From NCBI GenBank assembly GCA_964017235.1, contig OZ024927.1, positions 53,201,293-53,265,292 of the forward strand: a stretch of DNA of 64,000 bases, read 5' to 3'. How positions within the stretch are numbered: the stretch's first letter is position 1; every line of letters begins with the position of its first letter. The translations under genes were made by a program, and so were the position numbers. The stretch comes from Sabellastarte sp. h YS-2021. Lineage: Eukaryota > Annelida > Polychaeta > Sabellida > Sabellidae. The notes beneath the pieces were generated by a model that saw only the letters and a list, made by a program, of their open reading frames with translations, made no database searches and had not been told where the DNA came from. Shown in pieces: positions 20,481 through 31,170 of the stretch.

Positions 20481-22304
20481 TGGAACACGTAGTTGTGGGA
20501 CTGCTTGAGGAGTGTTGTCGACATGGGGAGTTGTAGTGGGATCTCTGTTGAGAGCTGCACTAGGTCCCAAAACCAGGGCATCCCTGGCCAGCCTGGGGCT
20601 ATTAGTATGATCAGACAATTGCATTGTCTGATTTTTTGGATCACCCTGTGAAGGAGAGCCGTTGGAGGGTAAGCATAGGCAGTGAGACCCGTCCAATCTA
20701 TGTTTAGAGCATCTATGTCCCAGGCCTTCGGGTCTGGGATAGGAGAAACGTACAGTGGAAGCTTTTGGTTCAGATGAGTGGGAAATAGGTCCACGTGGGG
20801 AGTGAACCACTTTTGGGAGATCTGTTTGAACACCTGTGGATGTAGTGACCATTCGGTCGACTGTACCTGATTCGACCTGGAAAGTAGGTCGGCCATCACA
20901 TTCAGGCACCCTGGAATGTGCCTGGTTTTCAATGTGATGTGGGAATGATGGCACCAGGTCATGATTCTCCACAGGAGTGCACACATCTCCGCTGAGTGTG
21001 TTCCCCCTTGTTTGTTTATGTAAGCAACCACAGTTGAGTTGTCCGTTGCAACTAGCACTGTTTGGTCCTGGCACTGGTCTTTGAAGTGTGTCAGGGCCAG
21101 AAAGACAGCTTTCAATTCTAGGACGTTTATGTGAAGGCTTTTTTCCTGGGGAGACCACAGACCTTGGGTAGAACTTTGTTCTAAGTGAGCGCCCCAACCT
21201 TCGTTTGAGGCGTCTGTAAACAGTTTTATACTTTGGTCTTTGGGATGAAGGTCTGAGCCTTTCATCACGTTTGCAGGGTTCTGCCACCAGTCTAGGTGTG
21301 CAGAGATGGCTTCTGTCCAAGGAAGGAGGCTGTCCAGTGGTTGAGGAAATTTCCAGTGCTCCTTGAGGTGAAACTGAAAGGGCCTCATGTGAAGGCGTCC
21401 CTCCGGGACCATTTTCTCCGTTGAGGCTAGCAACCCAATTAGACATCAAACATCTTGCAGTCAAAACATGTTTTGACTTGAGTTGTAGGATAAAATCCTG
21501 AAGTTTGAGCCATCTCTCTTGAGTGGATTTTACAAGGGCTGAATCTAGGTGGTACTCGTAACCCACGAACGAAAACACCTGAGTGGGATTCAGTTCTGAT
21601 TTTTGTTGATTGATGATCCATCCCAAGGACTGGGTTAGATCTACCACTGCCTGAGTGTTCACTAGGGCTTCCTCCCGGGATTGAGACCTGATCAGCCAGT
21701 GGTCCAGGTATTGGTGGAGTCTGAGCCCTTTGGAGAGGGCCATGAGCTTCACCTCCTTTACGATCATGGTAAAGACCTGGGGGGCTGTGGCTAGTCCGAA
21801 AGGTAGGGAGGTGAACTGGAACACCTGAGACCTGTGGCAAAATCTTAGGTATTTCCTTGAGTGAGGATGGATGGGGATGTGAAGGTAAGCATCCGATAGG
21901 TCTATCGACGCTACCCATTCCCCAGGAATCAGGGAGGTCCTGATGGACTCTGGAGTTTCCATCTTGAACTTCTCTATGTGTAGAAAAGTGTTGAGCCTGC
22001 TTAGGTCTATTACAGGCCTCCACCTTTGGTGAGGCTTGGGTACTAGAAACAGGCGACTGTAAAACCCGAGAGATTTTACATTTTCTACCCTTTCGATAGC
22101 GTTCTTTGACATCAGAGACTGGATGCAATTGGCTAAGGCTTGGTCTTTTGGAAGGGCCTTGTATTCTGATATTATCAGAGGAAATCTGACCAAGTTTGGT
22201 TTTGAGAGGAATGGCAGAACGTAGCCATTGGTGATAATGTTTAACACGTTGGATGAACAATTGTTTGCTTGCCAGTCTCTGCTGAAAGAATGGAGTCCTC
22301 GCAT
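20282..22304 (-). pseudogene. A1 reverse transcriptase-RNase H-Dam-like region, split by a 2-bp deletion
   Basis: The RT part (22304 to about 21440) has KMETPESIRTSLIPGEW, FTSLPFGLATAPQ and HQYLDHWL, where the second catalytic Asp is His. A 2-bp deletion near 21439 (TTAGACATC against TTAGAGACATC in A4) moves RT into the YR frame. RNase H and the Dam-like domain continue in the ORF 21433-20282 (LFTDASNEGWGAHL, VATDNSTVVAYINKQG, HVDLFPTHLNQKLPLYVSP, IAPGWPGMPWFWDL). The alternative frame stays open across the whole region. Confidence 0.88.
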
Positions 22305-24148
22305 TCCTGAGTTCTTGGCGCCTGGTTTCTCCTAAGTGGGGTTGTAACAGAGTCATTTCGGCTTCGCGCCTAAGCAAGACAAGATTACCCATTGAGTACA
22401 ATTCTCTCTGGAGAATATGGGCCAGGGATTTACTAAGGCAAGTTAAGGCCCTGTGTTGGATTAGGACGGTCTTATTCCACAATTCCAAATATTCACAGGC
22501 TTCATGTCCACGTTTCGCTGCTTTTTCAGGGTCGGCACCTTTCCTGATCTGAGACTTGACCTTTTTGGAGGTCGCTTTCAAGCTATGCTGACACCTCTCC
22601 AGAGTGGCATTACAGGAGGAAGAAGTTTTGGCAAAAGTAGTAGCGAAATTGAGAGTAGAAATATTCTGTCTTGCCTGATGTTCCAATTCTTTTAGAATTG
22701 GCATAGGGACCTTGCCCATAGGAGCCCCAGATGGTTTAGGAGAAATACAAATCTTGGCAAAGTCTGTGTTCAGCTCTTGTATTTTGTCCTCAAAACAAGG
22801 CTGGCCTACCTTGTACCACTTGGCAGTGGAGGGAGGTGGTTTGATGTACTTACCCTCAAGTAATTTTTCTTCCTGGAAGTCCTGATCAAACTTATTAAAG
22901 GCATCCTTGATGACTGAATTGAGAGGCAACATGGAGGAAGGACCTCTTGGCCTAAGTTCTTGCCTGCCTTTCTCATCATCAAGGCCCATGACTGCTGTTG
23001 AAGATCTAGGTAAGGATTCCCTAGGATCTGGAAGTTTTAGGATGTGTCGGAACATATCCACCTCCTCGGTATATTGGGATGGGATGTCAGACAAGGCTAC
23101 TTCCCTGTAATAAGGAGGGTCAGGGTCATGTTGGGGGTGGTCCTGATCAGAGTAAGACTTCCCAGAGGGCTTAGGGGACCTATGCCTATGTTCAGGGGAC
23201 TGATCCTCCTCTGAAGATGAGGGTAAAAATCTGGCCCTCGACTTGTGTTTTGATTTATCAGAGTGCTTTTTGGGCCTACTAGGGGCTGGCTGAGGGTCAA
23301 CAGAATAGTCTGAGTAGTGGTCTGAGGCAGAGCTCGGATCCACAACATGATACCTAGAAGAGTGTGTAGATTTTTTAGGTTTGGTCGAGGCAACCTTCGA
23401 GGGCTCCTCGCCAGAACTACGGACTTGACCCGAGTCGTCTTCGAGGCGACTGGAATACGAGTTGAGGAGAGGCGGAAGCTCTGGGCCATATTCGACCTCC
23501 ATAGACTCGAGAGCACTACTGGACTGCGAGGGTTTGGCTAGACCTTTGGAGGGTGCGTTCGAAGAAGAAGTCTGATCACCTCTCCTTGCTTTTGTAAAGA
23601 TTTCTGAAAATCTTCACAAAGATTATTGAACGCCTCCAACATACTGGCCTGAAAAGCCCCCATTTTCTGATCCATTTGTATGTCAAAGCGAGAAGACAAA
23701 GATTTCTTGAGAATAGCTTGTACTTTTTGTTGTAAAGCCGTACCTGGTGTAGGCGGGATAGTACGAGCTGGAGTTCGTAGTGATAACGCCTCGAATGAAA
23801 GAGGTTGAGGAGGCGGGGATGTGAAAAGACGATTTACAGCAACTTCTAACTCTGCTTGTGAGCCTCCATAAGATTCCGAAGAATTGTCACCCAATAGTTC
23901 AGAATCTATGTCTTCTGCTTTATTTTTATCAGATTTTTTAGAGTAGCATTTCTGTGGGTGATTTTTGCTAGTTGTTCTTCAGTGAAAGACGAGCAAATGG
24001 TACAGGGAGACAATAGAGTGACACATGGATCGTCACCTTTACCTGCCTCTCTGCAGGTAGGGCAGTAGTTGTGATGATCAAATGGGTGGCAGAGATGGTT
24101 ACATTTTGCTGCACGGGGTTTGTCTTTGCTAGACTGGTAAGAATACAT
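22300..24148 (-). pseudogene. A1 gag-like gene, frameshifted and C-terminally deleted
   Basis: It begins at ATG 24148 (MYSYQSSKDKPRAAKC) with the Cys/His module (PFDHHNYCPTCREAGKGDDP, then CTICSSFTEEQ). Frame changes occur near 23900 and 23520. The long piece 23502-22300 covers the Ser/Lys-rich linker and the helical core (KWYKVGQPCFEDKIQELNTD, LSKSLAHILQRELYSMGN, LGETRRQELRN). The Arg/Gly-rich tail present in A4 is missing because of a deletion of about 430 bp that joins gag to the RT-upstream frame. Confidence 0.8.
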
Positions 24149-24394
24149 GTTTTAATGCAATGCAACACGAGTAAATCCTCGACTAAAATACTCGTAGAAG
24201 AAAGCCAGTCGAGGCGAGCTCACAAAACTCAAAATAAGGACAAATTACAAAAGCGGAAGTGCTGAAAATTGGCCAGAATGTGCTTTATACAATAATAAAT
24301 GAAATACATAAAAAGGGACGTATAACAATAAAACTGCACTGAGATATAGCTAGAAAACGGCAGTAAATACTTCGCAAAGACTGTAAAATGGCGG

Positions 24395-24557
24395 CGACCA
24401 ACGAGAAAAGTGCTTACAAAGGGGCAGATCACATGACGACAACCTGAGGCTGCGGCCAAGAATAAAGGTCTTTTTTTCTTAGACGTTGGTCGTAGTTCCT
24501 CGCGGCAACCAGTAAAGCATTCAGTCCCACATGGTAAGCTATTGTAGCGCAATAAAA
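24395..24557 (-). repeat. A1 5' inverted terminal repeat
   Basis: It ends AGTCCCACATGGTAAGCTAT then TGTAGCGCAATAAAA. Complement of 18553-18735 except for the family-specific outer edge. Confidence 0.9.
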
Positions 24558-25260
24558 TCTTGTCTGGGCCTTATATCAGTAACTGTAGGTACAGGAAATT
24601 GATACTTGGTAGGGACATTGGTTAGGGGTTGTAGGTGTGCAGTGTCATGGTGTTACCTTGATTTGACCTCGCCGTAGTGACCTTGACTTATAAAATCTTG
24701 TCTGGGCTATATCTTGGAAACTGTAAAGTGTAGGAAGTTGATACTTGGTGGGGATATTGGTTAGGGGTTGTAGGTGTGCAACATCATGGTGTGACCTTGA
24801 TTTGACCTTTGACCTTGTCATTGTGACCATGAGTTTTAAAATCTTGCCTGGGCTATTTCTTGGATTCCATAAGGTGTAGGTTGACACTTGGAAGGGACAT
24901 TGGTTAGGGGGTGTAGGTGTACATCAGGGGGTGACCTTTTTGCTCTGCCAAAGTGTGATCACCTGCCATATTTGAGACAGCTTTCCTTATGACAAAGATA
25001 TATGGATTACTGCAACTGATTATTATATGCACTTTTACATAATTGTGCTATTTTCATTGACAACTATTCTCCAATTAATAAATTTTACAGCGTCATATTT
25101 TTTAGTTTGCTGATTAATGCCGTCCTCTTGTTATTGAATTGTCTTGTTTTAGTACTTTATCTTTACATACATTTTCTTTCTCTTAGATTTTATTTTCTCT
25201 ACTTAAAACTTTATTTAGACCTTTATATAAGTGACACTGCGCTTTCCCAGGCTGTGGGGT
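24558..25260 (+). repeat. Element Y, right part
   Basis: The array resumes with TCTTGTCTGGGCCTTATATC directly at the A1 end and runs about three units to 24935. The rest (24936-25260) is AT-rich and ends near AGGCTGTGGGGTACGGGCAT, which resembles the complement of the palindromic cap at 17786. Confidence 0.65.
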
Positions 25261-25463
25261 ACGGGCATCTCTGATGCCATTTTTACATTTTAAACATCAT
25301 ATAAGGTCACCTAAAGCATTTTTCAAAAATAGTCATCCCAGTCATCATGTTTCTGAAAAAAACCATACACCAGTGCAATAAAATTTTGAAGGTACATTCT
25401 AGAACTAAATGCACAGGGGTAAGAAATGATTTTCTGATCAGTCGGACCAAAGCTACTAAAAGC

Positions 25464-25640
25464 TACTTTTATTGTGCTACAATAGCTTACCATGTGGAAC
25501 TGAATGCTTGCTCGGATGGCCGCAGGCAATTGGCCAACGTCCAAGAAAAATGGACAAAATAATGATGGCACGATGCCTTAGTACTGTAGGTGAACGCCAT
25601 AGTGAAATACCGCATGCATGCTCCCCATCTTTTTCTCGTT
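25464..25640 (+). mobile_element. DIRS family A terminal fragment (A2), plus strand
   Basis: TTTTATTGTGCTACAATAGC then TTACCATGTGGAACTGAATG is the 5' outer edge of family A, followed by a diverged ITR (GGCCAACGTCCAAGAAAAAT, CTTTTTCTCGTTGG). No coding part follows. It is either a solo end or a truncated copy. Confidence 0.75.
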
Positions 25641-25839
25641 GGCCGCATTGTACTGATATGCTTTTTATTACAAAGAAAAGATCTGCATTTTTTGGATATA
25701 CTTGTCGTTGGATACTGAAACTTCACCAGTTTCTTTATTTTAATATATAGAATCGTATTTTATTTATTTTTCACAGATCAGATAAGTATATTTAACATAT
25801 TTTACAACTTAAATCCACTTCCGGGTTCACGTTGTAAAG

Positions 25840-26400
25840 AAACAGTGGGTGACGACTGGTGTATGTCGTTTTTATACAGGAATATATGCCTGTCGAAATA
25901 AAATAAAATATTTAACCCCTATCTGCTTCTTTATTTGACCATTACAAGGGTTTAAAATATATAAATTAACCACAAAATGAGTCCTTGTTGAAAGAAATCA
26001 TCGGAGACAACTTCCATTTTTTGTCTTAGACGACAATTGCTTTCAAACTAATGCAGGACTTATTCATGTAGCTTATATACAGGAATATATCCCTGCTGAA
26101 ATAAATAAATATTTGAAGGGTTTATCCCCGTTCTGCTTCAGTATTTGTCCATTTTAAGGGTTAAACTTTGAAATAAAGCATGAAACTAACTTGGGGAAAT
26201 CCCTGTGGTGACGTCATCGTCTAGACAGCATGTGATGAGAGACGCGTGTATGTAGTTTTTTATACAGGACCTTTACCTGTCGAAATAACATAAGTAAATA
26301 TTTTATCCCTTATCTGCTACATTATTTGGCCATTTTAGGGTTAAAATATGAAACAGAAATGAAATAAACTCAATATCCGAGTCCTTGTAGAAATCTTTGT
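25840..26400. repeat. Tandem repeat, about three units of roughly 185-215 bp
   Basis: Each unit has TTATACAGG, CCTGTCGAAATAA-like text, ATCTGCTTC/ATCTGCTAC and CATTTTAAGGGTTAAA. Units are at about 25845, 26050 and 26230. Confidence 0.65.
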
Positions 26401-26410
26401 CTAGACAACA

Positions 26411-26986
26411 GGGCCCGTATTCACGAAAGGTCTTAGCCAGGGCTTAGGCTTAAAGTTGAGACTTTTGTCTCAAGTTTCTGCCCAAAACCTTTTGTCTTAG
26501 GTTTTGTGGTATTCACAAAGAATTTAAGACTGGCCTTAGGCTTAGTCAATGGCTCAACTTTAAGACTGGTTAGTAGTGGGCTTAAATTTTGTAAAGAGGA
26601 CTTAAATATGGCCGCCATCAACTTTTCTCCATTTCAAAATTTGAAATGGCTGTAAATAAAGTATAATCATACAGAACATTTCACTAAAGCAGTCTTTGGA
26701 AGTTTATATGTTGTAACAAGGTTTTCCATTTCAAAACAGCATTTTTTGTTAGATAAAATGCATTATATGAAGGATATATATCACCAATAGTATAGTTTGA
26801 ATAGAAAAGAAAGGTCACATGACACAGAAAACCACTGTGGTTATTTGATAATCTTGGACTTAGCTAAGTCACCCTTTGTGAATACGGTTTTAAGACAAAA
26901 CTTAGCGGAGACAAAAGTCTTAACTTTAAGACTGGATTTAAGCCTAAGACCTGGCTAAGTTTAAGACCTTTCGTGAATACAGGCCC
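26411..26986. mobile_element. MITE with GGGCCCGTATTCACGAAAGG termini
   Basis: Left end GGGCCCGTATTCACGAAAGG; right end CCTTTCGTGAATACAGGCCC, its near-complement. Inner arms also pair (AGACTTTTGTCTCAAG with GGAGACAAAAGTCT). It is 576 bp with no transposase. Superfamily not assigned, since I could not fix a target duplication. Confidence 0.75.
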
Positions 26987-27340
26987 AGGTGCTTGCAAAC
27001 CTTAGTTTAGCAATATGCTAAGTCATCCAATCTTATAAAATATAACATATTTTGCATTTACGATTTTATGTTATTTAATAAATATTAATGCTTTCCTTAT
27101 CACACAACTAGGCCTACCTGCAGTGAGGCAGGTGGGGGAGATGACCATGTGTCACTCGTGAATACAATAATCACAGTTGTGTGGCAAAGAACTGTAAATT
27201 AAGGAAAGCTTACATAAAAATTATAATATCTAACTTCAGCAACATGGGGGTTTTCTTCAGGCTTCTAATATGTTTTTATAGATCTTATGGGACTAGTTTT
27301 AAGATCCATCTTGGATCTGAAGCCTTGTATTGACAATACC
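26987..27340. other. AT-rich DNA with no recognised feature
   Basis: No ORF or repeat end is supported. Confidence 0.3.
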
Positions 27341-27349
27341 CGACTTGCA

Positions 27350-27495
27350 TTCCATGCTGGGCCCCTAGTCTCAGCTCTCGGGCCCCTAACCTAGCGTCTC
27401 AGCCCTCTCGGGCCCAAACCTAGGGTCTCGGCCCTCTTGGGTCCCTAACCTCAGGTCTCGGCCCTCTTGGGTCCCTAACCTTGGATCCCTAGTAC
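27350..27495. repeat. Short tandem repeat, units of about 30 bp
   Basis: Variants of TCTCGGCCCTCTTGGGTCCC followed by TAACCT repeat about five times. It is GC-rich, unlike its surroundings. Confidence 0.75.
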
Positions 27496-27511
27496 ATGAA
27501 GCTATCCAAAT

Positions 27512-27723
27512 TTGTGTGCACACCAGGCGCCCAACGAGAAAGATGCTATGACCTCACGCTGTCTTAGACAGGAAGTAAGTACGATGCGCCACCTGGCGAG
27601 TGCACACTACTGGACCGGCCTGGCCGGTGGAAACACAGGACGTCTTTTTTGACGTTTGGCAGGCTGGTCTGCGCCGACCGGATTAGCAATTGTCCATTGG
27701 ATAGGATGTATTAACGCAATAAA
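27512..27723 (-). mobile_element. Solo DIRS family B 5' terminal repeat
   Basis: It contains CCAACGAGAAAGATGCTATG, GATGCGCCACCTGGCGAGTG and CAATTGTCCATTGGATAGG, and ends AACGCAATAAAA, matching the right ends of B3 and B4 over about 200 bp. No coding part adjoins it, so it is a solo end or a truncated copy. Confidence 0.85.
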
Positions 27724-28260
27724 ATCAATTATCTTGGAAACATTGCTAGAAAGAGCAATTTCGATGAAATTTCTGATCCACAGGGTTTATGCAGAGTTTA
27801 CTGGCTACCATTTTTGGTGGCCATCTTAAATTTCTGCGTAAAATGCAAAAACGCATTTATCTCGGAAACAGTGCAATGAAAATGTTTACCCATAGGGTAT
27901 CTGCAGTCTACTAGCAGGTTAAGCTAAAAATCCTTTTCATGCCATTTTTGGCGGCCATCTTGAATTTCTGCGTAAAACACAAAAACGTATTTATCTCACA
28001 AACGATGGTAGATAGAGCGATTTTGACGAAATTTTTGATCCCCAGATTATCTCCAGAGTCTACTGGCAATTTCCCCAAAATAGTTTTCCCACCATTTCTG
28101 GTCAGCCATCTTGAATTTCTGCATAAAACGCAAAAACACATTTATCTGGTAAACAGTGCAGAGTCTACTGGAATTGTTTACCAAAAATTATTTTCCCGCC
28201 ATTTTTGACGCCCATCTTTAATTTCGGCATAAAAAAAAAAAAAATACACATTCATCTACG
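27724..28260. repeat. Minisatellite with GGCGGCCATCTTGAATTTCT units
   Basis: About four units of 105-150 bp share GCCATTTTTGGCGGCCATCT, TGAATTTCTGCGTAAAA and ATTTATCTCGGAAACAGTGC. ORFs on both strands here are repeat artefacts. Confidence 0.8.
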
Positions 28261-28504
28261 AAACCTTGTATTTTGGATTAATGGAAAAACATTAAACACA
28301 GGAAGATTGTCATTTCTACAAAACCATTAATACTCGTTGGGACAATTTATTATTTTTTTTGCAAAGCAATACTGTAGTTTTGCTTGGTTTTGTTCATGAC
28401 ACGTGTAATTTTGATATAATTCTGCATAGCTGTTGAATGAATGTAACCTCTTTGTGGTAGTTGGTCCGCATTACCTTTGTACTTTGGTAACAAACTTGCA
28501 TCAG

Positions 28505-28680
28505 GTTATCAATTGATTCTAATCTGCTTTGCAGGCACAATATCTTCCCCTTAAAGGAGAACTCAGATCGCTAGCTTAAAAATCATTATTGTAAGGAGAG
28601 TTGAGGGATGTTCAAGGTCGGTAATCCGAAGTTGTGGGTGTGAAGGAGACTAGAGGTTAGAAGTTTGATTCTTGTAACTC
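28505..28680 (-). mobile_element. L2-type LINE (copy B), 3' UTR only
   Basis: TTTGCAGGCACAATATCTTC then CCCTTAAAGGAGAACTCAGA matches the 3' UTR of copies A and C. No protein part is left; the copy is 5'-truncated. Confidence 0.7.
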
Positions 28681-28869
28681 ACTTATGTGGGAAGGTGGTA
28701 GTTTCTTGCAATCCCCAGCATTTTACAGTGCAGAATCTTGACCAATTGGCATGTACTGGCTTCCTCTACTGGTAAAACTACCAATTTCAACAATGACCTA
28801 TATAATGTGCTGAAAGTCTGGCACAAACGGTAAAAAGTCCTCTCTTAAAATTTGTAAGCAACTACCATA

Positions 28870-29848
28870 AAATGCACCATTCATGGCAGCCCTTCATAAG
28901 GAGTGGGCGGTATGGAGGCTCCAAGAACCCAGTAAACATTACAAACGTTTATAAACGTTTATAAACCTAACTAGAAACGGTTTAGATTAGGTTTAAAATG
29001 ATGGGTCCATAAACGTTTGCCTATAAACGTTTATAAACATTTATGTACAAACGTTTATAAACATAAACGTTTATACATAAATGTTTATGGACGTTTGTAC
29101 ATGTGTTTAAAATCTGGAGAAATATTTCTGTAAGTATATCTTGCTGTATCACTGTTGTTTGAAGCCATCATTACATTCTAAGTAAATACATAGAAGTATA
29201 TATTATTTTATTATTAATTTGATGATATTATATACTTTTATATCTTTATTTAGAATATAATGATGGCTTCAAAGAACAGTGATGCAGCAAGATATAGTAA
29301 CAGAAATATTTCTCCAGTTTCTCTCAAAATGGCTGTGCTGATGTCATCATCCCAAATGAAAGCGAGGTTAAGATATTCTTCACTCTTCGTAAACATTTAA
29401 AAACGTTTATAAACGTTTATGTATAATCGTTTATAAACCTTTATAAACCAAACTAATGTTGCTGAAACGTTTATAAACCTATGATATTAAATAATTGTTT
29501 TTTTTTGGTTTATATTTGGTTTAAAAAACGTTTATAGGTTTACTAAATGTTTATAAAAGTTTGTAATGTTTACTGGGAAGGATCACAAACTGGCTTCCCA
29601 TCAAGAGGTCATTCTGTGGATATCACGTGCTTGGGGAAAAGTCAATTCTAAAATGGAAATCAAATCCATTAAATCATGTGGAATAGGCAATGATTTGGAT
29701 GGGAATGAGGATGATATGCTAAGTGAAAATATGGTCAATGCTTTTTGGGGGTGCTGACAAAGATGTAAACCAGATGGAAGATGAGGCGCTTGCCAGATAT
29801 TCTGACTCTGATAATGAATCTGATGATTCCTTTGATCGATATAATTAA
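28870..29848 (+). pseudogene. Pogo/Tigger-like (DDE_1) transposase, C-terminal remnant split by a MITE
   Basis: After the MITE, 29578-29750 encodes HQEVILWISRAWGKVNSK and IKSCGIGNDLDGNEDDML. The pattern W-AW-V-I-SF-CGI-DG-EDD near the C-terminus is typical of pogo/jerky/CENP-B-type transposases. After a frameshift near 29750, an acidic tail DSDNESDDSFDRYN ends at a stop (29848). In the same frame before the MITE, ALHKEWAVWRLQE (28889-28927) looks like the preceding segment. The rest is missing. It may instead be a domesticated gene's terminal exon. Assignment is by motif memory only. Confidence 0.45.
28928..29577. mobile_element. Foldback MITE, 650 bp, built from AAACGTTTAT decamers
   Basis: The ends are CCCAGTAAACATTACAAAC and its perfect complement GTTTGTAATGTTTACTGGG. 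Inner arms carry many ATAAACGTTT units. The centre is also palindromic: GGAGAAATATTTCTGTAAGT with its complement near 29320, and TGAAGCCATCATTACATTCT with AGAATATAATGATGGCTTCA. The whole element would fold into one long hairpin. No transposase is encoded. Confidence 0.85.
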
Positions 29849-30129
29849 TCAGATTTGTAACTTTCAAGCATACCAGTTGTAGTTTTCCCTCATTTGTTTT
29901 TGAACACTAACTGTAGTTAGAATTAGTTACTTTCATTTGCCTGTTTGGCTTTAGAAATAGTGTTAACTTAAAAGTCATGAACTCTGGTTATGGCAATAAA
30001 TCATATAAGAATAAACTGCAAATTTAATAAATTAAATTTTTATAAGTTAATCCCCATTATATAGAGGTTATAGATACCGGTTATTTGGTCCAAACTGACA
30101 TAATGTACAAATCTCCTCTCAACCTTGGG

Positions 30130-31170
30130 TAATTGGTGGATCTGCTGAGCAGCCACTACCGGTCCCAGGTGATAGAGCTCTGAATCAGCCCATGCTACAT
30201 CTTTCAGGTAGAATTGAGTGAAGGTATTATGTGACTTCCAGTGGCAAGCTGAAAAGATTTGTTCTAAGGAGCCTCCTGACTGGAAGGCCTTATAGAAGCA
30301 GCGAAGGCCCCAACATCATGGGCTTTAACCTGATGTAAAGTGTGGGGCTCTTGGTCCGAGAGCTCATAACATAGGATCACCGTCTGTTTGATCCATGAGG
30401 AGATAGTGGCAGGTGAGATGTCTTTGTCGAAGCCTTTCTTAAAGGAGACACAGACCAACTCCTTGTTCTGCCCGAGGTCTGAGGTCCTGTCCAAATAGTA
30501 GCGCAATGCTCTGACCAGACAGAGGGACCTGAAGGATCTATCCAGAGTTGGGGCCAGGGCTGGTATAACCACTGGGGCCACACTGTCTGGACCCTCCTTT
30601 GCCAGCTGGTTCTTAGAAAGAAAGCTGGGTGATGGGTACAGGGTAGATTGGTGTCTAATATTCTTGTTTTGCCACGCATGTATCTCACTTCTACATTTGC
30701 CCGACCCAAGGGCTAAGAGGAAAACTGTCTTAAAGGTCAAATGCTTCAAGGAAGCCTCTTTGATTGGTTCAAATGGAGCCTTTGTCAGCTGGTACAAGAC
30801 CAGTGAGAGGTTCCAGGAGGGGATTCCCCACCAGCCTTTGGGTCTGTCTCTATCCAGGAGACAAGTGAGATTTTCATCCTTACTGATATTGATGGGTGAG
30901 TTTCCCAGTTTATCAGCAATGGTTGACCTGTAACCATCAGTAGTGCTGGGCTGTAACTTCCTGTCCTGAAATAAGTACATAAGGAAGTCAGCAACTGACT
31001 TTACAGGGGGTGCCCCGAAGTCCACTTGATTAGTGACGCACCACTTTGTAAAAATGGCCCACTTTGCCTCATAGACTGATCTGGTTGATCCTCTTTGAGG
31101 AGCCTCAATTCTTGCTGCCACTGCTTCAGAGAAGCCCTGCCCCTTGATTGCTGTGGCTCTAGGAGCCATG
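30130..31170 (-). pseudogene. B2 tyrosine recombinase, mostly open but catalytically damaged
   Basis: One ORF (31169-30264, 301 aa) starts MAPRATAIKGQGFSEAVAAR, has the core-binding domain (ARIEAPQRGSTRSVYEAKW) and the first active-site Arg block GSGKCRSEIHAW. The HxxR motif reads HDVG, so the second catalytic Arg is lost. A frameshift near 30295 follows. The remaining C-terminus is in another frame (CHWKSHNTFTQFYLKDVAW, then ELYHLGPVVAAQQIHQL), with the Tyr still readable. It overlaps the end of the Dam-like ORF. Confidence 0.85.

Larger units (their letters stand above)
18553..24557 (-). mobile_element. DIRS-type retrotransposon A1 (family A), full length with damaged ORFs
   Basis: Both ITRs and the ICR are present. 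The element ends fit the ICR exactly: the right end (GCAATAAAA) joined to the left end (TTGAAAATT) gives the middle of the ICR in reverse complement. It sits in a unit of array Y (CTACAAAA before, TCTTGTCTGGG after) without a target duplication, as expected for YR-mediated insertion. Compared with A4, about 430 bp are deleted between gag and RT, and several frameshifts are present. The RT catalytic motif reads YLDH in place of YLDD. Confidence 0.92.

Noticed and set aside
27724..28260. ORFs on both strands and regular repeats
   Set aside because: They follow from a minisatellite unit without stops; no start, domain or conservation supports a gene, and it is not a CRISPR array (units adjoin with no unique spacers).
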